From: Tritrichomonas musculus
Lineage: Eukaryota > Parabasalia > Tritrichomonadida > Tritrichomonadidae
DNA length: 64,000 nt
Reading direction: 5' to 3'
Assembly: GCA_039105265.1 (NCBI GenBank)
Contig: JAPFFF010000018.1
Span: 868,001 to 932,000, forward strand
Shown: one piece after another, positions 1 through 8,454 of the stretch
Layout: each line of letters begins with the position of its first letter
Numbering within the stretch: position 1 is the first letter of the stretch
The notes under the pieces: model-generated
Told to the model about the DNA's origin: nothing
Databases searched by the model: none
What the model saw: only the letters and a program-made list of their open reading frames with translations
Made by a program: the position numbers and the translations under genes

Positions 1-1217
1 CCAGGCTTAATTTCGAAAGAAACATTGTTGAGTACATAAACATCACGAGTGGGATACTTGAATGAAACATTCTTGAATTCAATGTGTCCTTTGAAGTTTT
101 CAAGCTTCTTTCCTCCTTCAAATGGAATTGTTGGAACGTGTTGAGAAAGTTTAAGCATACGGGCACCTGATGAAATTGCTTTTTGTTCACCTTGCATTGA
201 GCTCATAAGTTGAACGATACCCATACAGCCAAACATTGTAAAACCGAAAACAGAGAAAAGATCACCAACAGCTAATTCATTTTTGTCGACCAATGTTGAA
301 CCATAGTAAAGAATAAGGATTGTGAAACCCCAAATGATTAATTGAATGCAAACAACTAAAATCAAGACGTATCCTCCCATTTTTTCTTCAGCTTTTGCAG
401 ATTTCTTTGTAGCATCAAGGAAACGATCACAATCCATGTCTTCTCTGTTGCATCCTTTGACTGTTCTAATTGCAGATAAAGTTTCTTCAGCAATTGTCAT
501 AGACTGAGCAACAAATTTAAATTTAATCATGGCCTGCTTGATAATACCTGGAATACAACAGGCAGTAACAATAAACATTAATGGAACTGTACAGAGTGAT
601 ATAAGAGCGAGCTTCCATGATTTTGTGAATGCCATAATAACACCCATTAAGAATTGACCAACATTTTGAAATTGTGTTCCTTTGATTTGACCAAATGCAT
701 TTTCAACATCTTGAGCATCTTCACTTAACACGGTTAAAATGCTACCAATTGGATGAATATCGAAAAATGTGACTTCACTTCTCATCATGTTTGTGAAAAG
801 ATCTCGTTTTAGTCTGTTTGAAAGCTTTGAACCAATTCTGACCCAAAAGAATGAATCAAAGAATCTACAAACACCACTTGCCACAGCAACACCAATCATT
901 TTTAGAACTGCATGTAAGATATCTTTCATAGGATCTTTAGGATCATTATTTTCTAAACTTTCAATTAAATAAACTGATAAAGGAGTAATGATATCTCCGA
1001 AAAGAAGGAAGGTAAAAATTGGAATAGCTCCAAAAGCGAAGGATGGGAATATTGCAACAATAGCCATCCAATCAGAAAAAACGTATTTATAAATTTGGAG
1101 TCTAGCCTTTGACTTTTCATCATCAGCGACTTGAACTTCTGATTTTAATGAAGATGAATGAACACTCGATGAGTCCTGCCGAGAATATTCCGAGGAATTT
1201 CTTTGACGAGTTGACAT
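1..1217 (-). CDS. ABCB-type ABC transporter, N-terminal part (runs off window)
   Basis: The visible 405 codons begin at ATG 1217 and run off the left edge. A polar Ser-rich N-terminus of about 40 residues is followed by a hydrophobic segment (YVFSDWMAIVAIFPSFAFGA), then a type-I ABC exporter membrane domain with further membrane spans. Family marks include MMRSEVTFFDIHPIGSILTV, the loop with LSEDAQDV, and the stretch before the nucleotide-binding domain (GHIEFKNVSFKYPTR). The last visible residues, FEIKPG, lie just before where Walker A is expected, so the ATPase core is outside the window. The layout (TMD then NBD, 'NVSFKYPTR') is that of P-glycoprotein/MDR-like exporters, full or half size. 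Substrate cannot be told. The nearest neighbour is read in the same direction, 717 bp upstream. Confidence 0.9.
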   Translation of the reverse strand, partial: MSTRQRNSSEYSRQDSSSVHSSSLKSEVQVADDEKSKARLQIYKYVFSDWMAIVAIFPSFAFGAIPIFTFLLFGDIITPLSVYLIESLENNDPKDPMKDILHAVLKMIGVAVASGVCRFFDSFFWVRIGSKLSNRLKRDLFTNMMRSEVTFFDIHPIGSILTVLSEDAQDVENAFGQIKGTQFQNVGQFLMGVIMAFTKSWKLALISLCTVPLMFIVTACCIPGIIKQAMIKFKFVAQSMTIAEETLSAIRTVKGCNREDMDCDRFLDATKKSAKAEEKMGGYVLILVVCIQLIIWGFTILILYYGSTLVDKNELAVGDLFSVFGFTMFGCMGIVQLMSSMQGEQKAISSGARMLKLSQHVPTIPFEGGKKLENFKGHIEFKNVSFKYPTRDVYVLNNVSFEIKP

Positions 1218-1433
1218 TTAAATAATGACCTTTTCAAATGATCGATAATAATTGAGTTCCGATTACTTCAAATACCGAAGCTAATATCTTTTAAATTTTA
1301 AAATATAATATTTAATAAAATCAAAAAAAAAATAATATTATGATATTTTAACGTTATTTAACAATATGTTTCATGAAAATACTAATTAAATTTCAGTATA
1401 AAAAAAATATGTTTGAGAATATTATATTCACAG

Positions 1434-1468
<35 letters not shown>

Positions 1469-1934
1469 TGAACTTATGGTTTTTAAGCCCATAATTAAAT
1501 ATTTATTATGGTTTAAAGCTGCTTTTGATGAAGATAATATTACCATTTACTTTCCAAAAATCAAAATTAAAAAATCTGTGTATATTTTTAAAATATTAAT
1601 GCTCATGTAATAAAAATCAATTAATTATATGAAGTTTAATACATTTTCTAAATTATTAATTTAATATATTATTTTTGACTAAGATAATATTATATTAATT
1701 ATTACTAATTTAATTATTCAATTTTTTATATACTCTCTCAATTTATCATATTTTATCTACCATTTCTACCATTCATATAAAAAGCAAGGAAGAAAAATGA
1801 ATAAAAACAAATATTTAATTTAGAAACGAACATAATATTTAAAAAAAATAAGTCTATTTATATACAAATACAAAAGAACAGTTTCATCTCATTAGCTTAA
1901 TCAAAATAATTATTTTTTTGAGCTTCATCATTAA
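1218..1934. other. Intergenic, no gene; A31 homopolymer
   Basis: AT-rich spacer between two minus-strand genes. It holds an uninterrupted run of 31 A at 1434-1464. Short ORFs through it have no protein-like composition. No RNA gene or mobile element was recognised. Confidence 0.6.
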
Positions 1935-2921
1935 TTAAAATTTGTTATTAAGAATAGGCTCCTCTGTCAGTGCTCCAGGACCAAACGTTGTGAGCATCTT
2001 GGTACGAATCGCTTCACTTCTCGAAAGAGAATTTTGAAGCGCTTTACATTGGCTTCTTGTTTCTGAAAGTTCCTTTCTTATTTCTCTATACTGTTTTCTA
2101 AGTGCTATATTTTCTTTTGTTATTGATTTTATTTCTTTCTGCACTTGTGAAATTGCAGATTTTGTTTGTTCTTTCGTTCTTACTCTTAAGGGAAGTTGAA
2201 ATTGTTCGACAAAGAGAGTTTTGGGCTGCTGGATTTGCTGGCCATTATTACTATTAGTTGGCTGATTAGTTATATTGTTTTGCTGATTATTTGTAAGGTT
2301 AAAGTTTAATTTTTCTACATCTTGATGCGAAACTATCACCTCTTTTTTAAATGGAATATCAATCTTTTTATTCATTTGTGCTTTTTCCATTTCTTTCAAA
2401 GGTTCCGATGATGGTATCTGGATTGCTTTAACTTTCTGTAGAATTGCCATTGCAGATGAGGATAATTCGGGGTTTTTAATAGATTTGTTTATTTTTTCCA
2501 TCAAATCTCGGACTTCTTTTTTTAAGGCATCAATTTCTTCAGCAATGACTTTAGGATCAAGTTCATGTTCTGAAAATTTATTTGGTTTAAATTGAATATG
2601 CTCATTTTTAGTATTTTTATTTCTAATTGGCGATCCATTAACTATTGTTGCTTCATTACCTTTTGATTTTAAGATGGAAGATTGATTATTCATTGATAAT
2701 TGTAATTTTGATGAATTCTTGCGTGATAATATATTTAACGGAGGAACTACATTTTTTGGCGGATCCCATTCTGGCCAAACTCTCTTACATTGTGAATCAA
2801 TCGCATTGATATTATCATATATTTTGGTATGATCAATCTCTTCTTCTGCTTGAGTTAGGATATCATCGATTGCACGTTTCTCTTTTGAAGAAAGTAGAAG
2901 CGAGGATGATTCTTTCGACAT
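1935..2921 (-). CDS. Coiled-coil protein of unknown function
   Basis: A 328-residue protein from ATG 2921; a TTG codon directly upstream is in frame but ATG is the natural start. The N-terminus is Ser/Glu-rich, followed by a Trp/Pro motif (RVWPEWDPP, residues near 48-57). A helical segment lies around residues 125-150, a Gln/Asn-rich linker around 205-235, and a stronger predicted coiled coil from about 250 to 310 rich in Lys, Glu and Arg. The C-terminus is short (FGPGALTEEPILNNKF). No catalytic motif is visible. The coiled coil suggests a structural or scaffold role, perhaps cytoskeletal, but this is a guess. It is divergently paired with the DPEK-repeat gene, with 87 bp between start codons. 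Confidence 0.75.
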   Translation of the reverse strand: MSKESSSLLLSSKEKRAIDDILTQAEEEIDHTKIYDNINAIDSQCKRVWPEWDPPKNVVPPLNILSRKNSSKLQLSMNNQSSILKSKGNEATIVNGSPIRNKNTKNEHIQFKPNKFSEHELDPKVIAEEIDALKKEVRDLMEKINKSIKNPELSSSAMAILQKVKAIQIPSSEPLKEMEKAQMNKKIDIPFKKEVIVSHQDVEKLNFNLTNNQQNNITNQPTNSNNGQQIQQPKTLFVEQFQLPLRVRTKEQTKSAISQVQKEIKSITKENIALRKQYREIRKELSETRSQCKALQNSLSRSEAIRTKMLTTFGPGALTEEPILNNKF

Positions 2922-3008
2922 CAAAAATAAAAAAATTTAAACAGAAAATCTTTATAGAAAATTGAAAACTTAAAAAATTTTCATTTTTTTGGAAAAAGTT
3001 TTCAAAAA
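2922..3008. promoter_or_regulatory. Short bidirectional promoter region
   Basis: 87 bp separate the ATGs of two divergent genes, so both promoters must lie here or inside the coding ends. It is almost pure A/T with several A and T runs. No sharply defined initiator could be picked. Confidence 0.45.
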
Positions 3009-4094
3009 ATGTTGTCTTTTTTTAATAAATCAAAATCCACTCTTAATATATCAATTCAACCAGATGAAGAACTCAATTTAACAAATCAGGAGATTGAACG
3101 TTTAACAGAAGATTTACGAATAAAAAGCAATAATTTTCCATGCGTTCCGAGTGATTTATCAATTGAACAAAAAGGTGAGTATTTATTGGATGCATTCCTT
3201 AAGGACAAACCTTTTGATAACTACACTTTTGCATACCAGCCAATTAAAATTGCATTTTTAAATGCCGCTTTTAGAACTTACGATCCTGAAATCATCACTT
3301 ATGCCTTGAACTTAGTTAAAAACACACTCAATAAACAGGCTTTTAATAAACTTCTTGATACTTCGCCACAGTTTCGTGGCGCCTTTGAATATTTATCACA
3401 CCCAACAAATAAATCTAAAGTAATCATGCTTGATGAAAGCAAATTAATACCAAAAAATACTGATAAAAAAGATCCTGAAAATGGAGATCCTGAAAAAAGA
3501 GATCCTGAAAAAAAAGATCCTGAAAAAAGAGATCCTGAAAAAGGAGATCCTGAAAAAAGAGATCCTGAAAAAGGAGATCCTGAAAAAAAAGATCCTGAAA
3601 AAAGAGATCCTGAAAAAGGAGATCCTGAAAAAAGAGATCCTGAAAAAGGAGATCCTGAAAAAGGAGATCCTGAAAAAAGAGATCCTGAAAAAAGAGATCC
3701 TGAAAAAAGAGATCCTTTTTTAGATGCATTAATAGCAAGAAAAAAAGTTGAATTAGAGAGAGAAAAAGCAAATTCTAATGAATTAATGAGACTCGTTATT
3801 GATGATCAAATTCAAAGATTATCAGGAAAACCAACAACTGGAAAAGAGGATGTTGACTTAAAATTGGACATACTTCAGAATTCAGTTAAAGCGCCAGATA
3901 CTTTGATACCAAGTGAAATATCAAAAGGCAGCTATTCATTATTTAATAAATGGGCCAAAAGTGTTGATGCTAAACAAGCGGCTTTAGTAGCACGATCATT
4001 AAATTATCCAAGAGAAATTGTTCTCCAATTTGCACATATGGTGAAAGATCCAAAAGAAAAAGCTGAACTTGATTCGTATGGGATTCATGTATGA
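3009..4094 (+). CDS. DPEK-repeat protein of unknown function
   Basis: A 361-residue protein from ATG 3009. Residues 1-150 are a mixed helical domain (FPCVPSDLS, AFLNAAFRTYDPEIITYALNL). Residues 155-234 are 16 tandem pentapeptides of form D-P-E-(K/N)-(R/K/G), giving a highly charged rod or linker. Residues 240-361 return to a normal helical domain (GSYSLFNKWAKSVDAKQAALVARSL... ending DSYGIHV). The two helical halves loosely recall the C-terminal helical domain of Vps16/VIPAS39-type trafficking proteins, but this is a weak resemblance only. It is convergent with the SAPS-like gene, with about 120 bp between stop codons. Confidence 0.75.
   Translation: MLSFFNKSKSTLNISIQPDEELNLTNQEIERLTEDLRIKSNNFPCVPSDLSIEQKGEYLLDAFLKDKPFDNYTFAYQPIKIAFLNAAFRTYDPEIITYALNLVKNTLNKQAFNKLLDTSPQFRGAFEYLSHPTNKSKVIMLDESKLIPKNTDKKDPENGDPEKRDPEKKDPEKRDPEKGDPEKRDPEKGDPEKKDPEKRDPEKGDPEKRDPEKGDPEKGDPEKRDPEKRDPEKRDPFLDALIARKKVELEREKANSNELMRLVIDDQIQRLSGKPTTGKEDVDLKLDILQNSVKAPDTLIPSEISKGSYSLFNKWAKSVDAKQAALVARSLNYPREIVLQFAHMVKDPKEKAELDSYGIHV
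3471..3710 (+). repeat. 15-bp tandem repeat, 16 units, in coding sequence
   Basis: Sixteen uninterrupted units of GATCCTGAAAAAAGA-type sequence, differing only at the last codon (AGA, AAA or GGA) apart from the first unit, which has AAT in place of AAA. The unit length is a multiple of three, so copy-number change keeps the frame. The block is stop-free in several frames on both strands, which produces spurious ORFs. Confidence 0.97.
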
Positions 4095-4215
4095 AATGAT
4101 TTATTTATTGCGGTTGTTTATATCAACCATGTATTTTAATAGGAAGTATATTATTTCTTCTTTTTATTATTTGATAATTTAATTATTATTTTTATTCAAA
4201 AATTCTTTTTATTAA

Positions 4216-5432
4216 TTATTTCTTTTTTTTATTTATTTTGCTCCAAGAACAACATTCAGTTATAACTGAGCCAGGTATTGTTTTCGTGAGATCATCATCT
4301 ATCATGTATATTGTATCAATGCAATATTTACAAAATGCTATAAGGAACTTATTACAAGGATCATTTTCTTGAATTGTCTTTATAAAGAAAGGGAAAACTA
4401 TTGCTATTATTTCGTCCCTCATTTCATCAGACTTGATTGCAGTAATGCAAAAATCAATTGCAGCTTTAATGGCAAAAGTCTGATGCTGAAAAAACTTCAT
4501 AACATTAATGACATCATTAATTATTTTTTCATGCTCTACTGATAGTTCATAAATTGCATGACATTCAATCATTTTGGTCAAAAATTTTAATGCATAGACT
4601 TGGACTCTCTTGTATTCATTTTTCTCCACAGAATCATTTTTTTGGTGCTTATTACTAATTTCTGCATTATTTATTACTGGCTCAATAATTTGGGCTGCCT
4701 TATCAACAATGAAGCTTAGGTCTGGGATATTATATGAAAAATTAGTAAGTTTGAGTAAATAAAGCCAATTTTCTGATGTATCGGTGTTTTTAATTGCATG
4801 ATGCAAAGATAGTGGCAAATTGTAAAATTCACATTTTGGATCAAGTTTACAAATAACATAATATTTCTCATCAATGAGAAATTTTTCCAACTGATCAATT
4901 TTGAAACAATTCATATTTACATTTAACAAATCAATAAACATGTTGGTTGTTGAAGAAAAACAGGGAATGCAATATTTAATCAAATCAGGTAAGAATGGGA
5001 AATATTCTAATGCTTTTTCTGGAAACTTTACAATGATACGATCTACAAAATCTGATAATCTTCCAATTGATTTGGGATCTCCCTTTTGAATAATGGTTTT
5101 CGTAATGTTTTGAAATATATCAGATTTAATCATGGATTTTTGAATTTTAGAATTTTTTAATACAGTTTCATAACCAACTTTTGAAAATGGCTCATTAAAG
5201 ACTATTTTGGCAAGATCACCAATATGGTTTATTAATCTGTTATTAGAAAATCAAAATGGTACATCGACATCATTCGCTCTTTAGATTTTTTTAACCCTTC
5301 TTTTAAACTTTCTCCAGAACACGTTAAATTCTGAGGTTTCAAAACATCTGTTAAAGCAATAGTACTTGATTTAGCAGTAATGGTTTGGATTAAGGGATTT
5401 CTTCTATGCGAAATTACTTTGGGCGATGACAT
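4216..5432 (-). CDS. SAPS-like helical-repeat protein, two exons
   Basis: Read as two exons, 5432-5263 and 5236-4216, joined across a 26-nt GT-AG gap, this gives 396 residues in one frame (1,191 nt including stop). Without splicing the first ORF stops at 5232, and the second would start at an internal ATG (5133), losing about 35 residues that look genuinely coding (NHIGDLAKIVFNEPFSKVG). The segment GRLSDFVDRIIVKFPEKALE followed by a paired helix (PFLPDLIKYCIPCFSSTTNM) resembles the SAPS domain of Sit4/PP6 phosphatase regulatory subunits, where a similar helix precedes 'ILL/MDLLLRLL'. The rest is HEAT-like alpha-helical sequence ending in a Lys-rich tail. If correct, it would guide a PP6-type phosphatase. 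The family call is an inference from pattern only; a generic HEAT/ARM protein is the alternative. Confidence 0.6.
5237..5262 (-). other. Candidate 26-nt spliceosomal intron
   Basis: On the minus strand this reads GTACCA...TCTAATAACAG. Removing it fuses the upstream ORF to the downstream open frame with no stop and restores a plausible peptide (ERMMSILINHIGDL). The 3' end has a CTAAT branch-like motif abutting the AG, the compact arrangement known from Trichomonas introns (consensus ACTAACACACAG). The donor GTACCA departs from the known GTAYGT, so a one-base indel remains an alternative explanation. Confidence 0.55.
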
Positions 5433-5524
5433 TTTTATGATTTTTATCAAAACACATCAAAATTCATCATTTACACATCAAAAAATAATATCTGACCATA
5501 TAAACATTTAATATAATAAAGCTT
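5433..5524. promoter_or_regulatory. Bidirectional promoter with ACACATCAAAA repeat
   Basis: 92 bp lie between divergent start codons. The 11-bp motif ACACATCAAAA occurs twice in direct orientation, at 5452 and 5473, 21 bp apart (two helical turns). This could be a paired binding site, which is an inference. Confidence 0.4.
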
Positions 5525-6208
5525 ATGACTGAAGAAAATATTGAAGTAGAAGTTACCCTTGATCTAGACAAAGAAGGATATGAGTTATTTTGTACAGAGA
5601 TGAATTCATTTTTAATCGATATTTATGATCAATGGAACATTTTTTTTGATACTGTTGATCATTCCCTTTTAAAATCGAATAAAAGATGCAGAGTAAGATC
5701 AATCGACGCTCAAAATAGTGAAAACAAATATACAATTTGTAGTAAAACTAGCAAATCAGATGCGATTGATGGCGCTATTGCAAGAAGAAGAGAGGTTGAA
5801 AATAATATTTCAAAAGAATTATTTGACAATATTGTTCAACACCCAGAAGACTATTATAAATTAGCTCCAAATGAGATTCAAGAAGAATTGCCTGAATTTA
5901 AAGATATTAGTTTTTGTTTCCTCGTTGATTTTCGATCTATTAGGAGGATTTATAAACTTGGTGAATTTAATATCGAATCAGATGAATGCATACTTCCAGA
6001 CGATTCAAAATTTTACCAACTTGATATTGAAAGTAGCAAACCTGAAGAGGCAAAGAGGGTAGTAGAACAAAAATTGAACGATCTCGGAATTAAGTTTGAA
6101 GAAGCTCCATATGGGAAATTTACAAGACTAACTAAAATACCTCCAAATAAAAGATTCTCAAAAAGGCTCAGAGATCAAATCGAACAAAACAAAGATTCCA
6201 AACAATAA
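5525..6208 (+). CDS. CYTH-domain protein (triphosphate tunnel fold)
   Basis: A 227-residue protein whose pattern follows the CYTH superfamily: an N-terminal alternating acidic strand (IEVEVTL, residues 6-12), a basic strand (KRCRVRSID, near 53-61), KYTICSKTSKS (near 69-79), REVENNI (near 90-96), a strand bearing FLVDFRSIRRIYKLGEFNIE (near 134-155), and YQLDIESSKPEEA (near 165-178). CYTH enzymes bind triphosphate groups in a beta-tunnel and act on thiamine triphosphate, inorganic tripolyphosphate or RNA 5' ends. The signature ExExK reads E-V-E-V-T here, so the lysine is replaced by Thr and activity is uncertain. No signal peptide or membrane segment is present, so it is probably cytosolic. It is convergent with the GT17 gene. 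Confidence 0.72.
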   Translation: MTEENIEVEVTLDLDKEGYELFCTEMNSFLIDIYDQWNIFFDTVDHSLLKSNKRCRVRSIDAQNSENKYTICSKTSKSDAIDGAIARRREVENNISKELFDNIVQHPEDYYKLAPNEIQEELPEFKDISFCFLVDFRSIRRIYKLGEFNIESDECILPDDSKFYQLDIESSKPEEAKRVVEQKLNDLGIKFEEAPYGKFTRLTKIPPNKRFSKRLRDQIEQNKDSKQ

Positions 6209-6469
6209 TACCAAATATTTATAGCTATTATTTCTTATATTTGGCATTATTGTTATTTCTTATATTTTAAGATCAAGATTACCATGAAATCAAATTAACA
6301 ATACAAAATGATTATCATTTTATTTTTAGCTTATTAAGTTTATGTTTTTCATATTTTCCAAAAAATAAACACGCAAACACGCATTTCATTCGATGATTTT
6401 TATAAAAAATAATAACATTAAAACTATTTATAATAATTATTGCTGAAAACAAAAAATCTCTTGCATTAA

Positions 6470-7843
6470 TTAATCATCAATTCTTTGATCTATTGGATAA
6501 TCAGGTAAAAATGATGGATACCTTAAAGGGTTGCATTTCATAATCCAAGGAATCATAAAAGGTGGTTTATTCAACAATTCTGTTTGCAAATCAAGATATT
6601 TTTTGGGTTCTGTTGTAAATTCTCCTTCGTAAAAAATTTTCCGATTTATTTCTTTCATTGAAATTTTTCTTTCAAGTAAATTCCTCACAATCGTAAGCAA
6701 TACTCCTCCATCATTTTCAGTTTGCAATAGATCTTTCAATATTATCGTTGGTAGATAACCATAGCGTGATAAATGAATTCCACCAAGTAAATAATATGGT
6801 GATTTACCGCGGTTTCTACTTGGCGAGCCATTTTTAATGGCATCTCTAAGAAGCCAATATGTGGGATCTCCCAATGTTTCTTTATGCTGAGGGACTGGAT
6901 AATCAGAAATAAAATATTTATTCATTTGCCCAAATGTAAACCAAATTCCAATATCTGTAGTTCCTCGAACTTGACATTCTTTCATTAATATAAGATTATG
7001 AAATGAAGGAATTTCATCAGTATCACCAAAACCAATAAGATCATTATCTTTGAAATATTTCCCATTTTTTTCATTCCATTCAAGAAACAATTTAAATCGA
7101 AGTTTTTCCTGGATTAATTCATTTCTCCAAATTGATTCCTGTTCTTCTTGATCTAAATATTGAGAATAATTTTCAATCATTTCAGATGATATATTGAAAT
7201 AAACAATTTTATCCAGATATTTTTCAAATCGCTTTTGATGTGATATTAATGGCCAAAATAACGGTTTTCTGATACTTTGATAATGTGCAACCTCTGATTC
7301 CACAATAAAAAATTTATCTATATATTCATAAATTTCACTAAGAAGAATTTCCAAAACATCTGCCTCAAATCCATATTGTATGAGATGAGCTATTTTAGGC
7401 TTAGGCGAACTTGAATTTCTATAGCCATCAAAAGCTAATGGATAATCTTCACATTTTAATGACATCTGAATTTGAGGTTTGCAAGAATTATTTAATGGAA
7501 TATAAGGTTCCATAATTGCATAATTTGCTAGTTCACTAATAATTGTAAATTGCTCATCTTTTGTTAAACTAGATATTGAATTTATTTTTGATCGACTCAG
7601 ACCCATTATCCAATCTTTAAATGATTTTAACTGGGCCTGATTTTGATTTATACTAAATAAAATATTAAGATTTAAATTGGTATGATTGAGAAACTCATTA
7701 TCTGGTATATAAAAAATCGATTTATTCATTGACTTTAGCTTTCTTCGAATGTAAAAATAAAATCCAAATATGTATGCTATAATCACAAAGATCTCATATA
7801 TTGTTTCCAAAATTGCAGTATCTGTTGCATTTGTTTTCTTCAT
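6470..7843 (-). CDS. GT17 N-acetylglucosaminyltransferase (MGAT3-like)
   Basis: A 457-residue type II membrane protein. A hydrophobic anchor at residues 9-33 (AILETIYEIFVIIAYIFGFY) is followed by a basic stop (RRKLK), fitting a Golgi glycosyltransferase. The catalytic part follows family GT17: AHLIQYGFEADVLEILLSEI with FFIVESEVAHYQSIRKP (near 165-202), DKIVYFN, WRNELIQEKLRF, and the acidic signature GFGDTDEIPS (near 272-281), then an SPYYLLGGIHLSRYGY region. The animal member GnT-III adds a bisecting GlcNAc to N-glycans; protist members may have other acceptors. The length is close to the family norm. Whether the acceptor is an N-glycan or another glycan cannot be read from sequence. Confidence 0.88.
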   Translation of the reverse strand: MKKTNATDTAILETIYEIFVIIAYIFGFYFYIRRKLKSMNKSIFYIPDNEFLNHTNLNLNILFSINQNQAQLKSFKDWIMGLSRSKINSISSLTKDEQFTIISELANYAIMEPYIPLNNSCKPQIQMSLKCEDYPLAFDGYRNSSSPKPKIAHLIQYGFEADVLEILLSEIYEYIDKFFIVESEVAHYQSIRKPLFWPLISHQKRFEKYLDKIVYFNISSEMIENYSQYLDQEEQESIWRNELIQEKLRFKLFLEWNEKNGKYFKDNDLIGFGDTDEIPSFHNLILMKECQVRGTTDIGIWFTFGQMNKYFISDYPVPQHKETLGDPTYWLLRDAIKNGSPSRNRGKSPYYLLGGIHLSRYGYLPTIILKDLLQTENDGGVLLTIVRNLLERKISMKEINRKIFYEGEFTTEPKKYLDLQTELLNKPPFMIPWIMKCNPLRYPSFLPDYPIDQRIDD

Positions 7844-8454
7844 TTAAAATAATTATCTCAAAATTCAATAAATTTTTTTACAACAGTAAAATGTTTGAAT
7901 TGGATACATTTTTTTTTGAATATGTAGAATTCAATTTAAATTCTTATTATGATTGTCTTTTTTATTTTGATAATATCTTTAAAATTTCTCTATGATATTT
8001 GAATAAAAAATATTGCTTATATTTATTTACCTAAATGAAATATATGATTAATAATAAATAATCTTTTTTTTTTACATATAAAATTGAAATATTGATGATT
8101 TATATTTTATGTCATATACAGATTAATTTGAGCAGAATTAATGCAATAAACATATAATAAACAGATAATTATAATATTTATGAACCATTTGCATCCGTAT
8201 CGCCAAATTCAAAAAAAAAAAAATCTTTTGAATATGAAACGGGTACAATGTGGAAATCTAAAAAAAAAAAAAGAATAATTCATATAATTAGGCATTACTA
8301 AAACATTCATTATCTTTTTTTTTTTTGTAACATCATGATCTTAAATTAAAAAAAGATAATACGAAAGTAATATTTCTTTGATTTTATATATAAATCATGA
8401 AAACAAATTAGATAAAATCAAGAAAGAAAAAAGAGAGTAAAATAAAACACATTC
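7844..8454. other. Intergenic, no gene supported
   Basis: About 610 bp between two minus-strand genes. It contains short A and T runs. A stretch near 8180-8300 on the plus strand has a protein-like frame with ETGTMWKSKKKK-like composition but no start and no support, so it was not called. Confidence 0.5.

Noticed and set aside
3424-3771. Long ORFs antisense to and out of frame with the DPEK repeat
   Set aside because: They exist only because the 15-bp repeat lacks stops in several frames; composition is a mere copy of the repeat.
8180-8300. Plus-strand coding-like patch with GGTACAATGTGG, similar to 26,145
   Set aside because: No start codon, flanked by A runs, and a shared 11-12 bp is too little to claim a gene or repeat.
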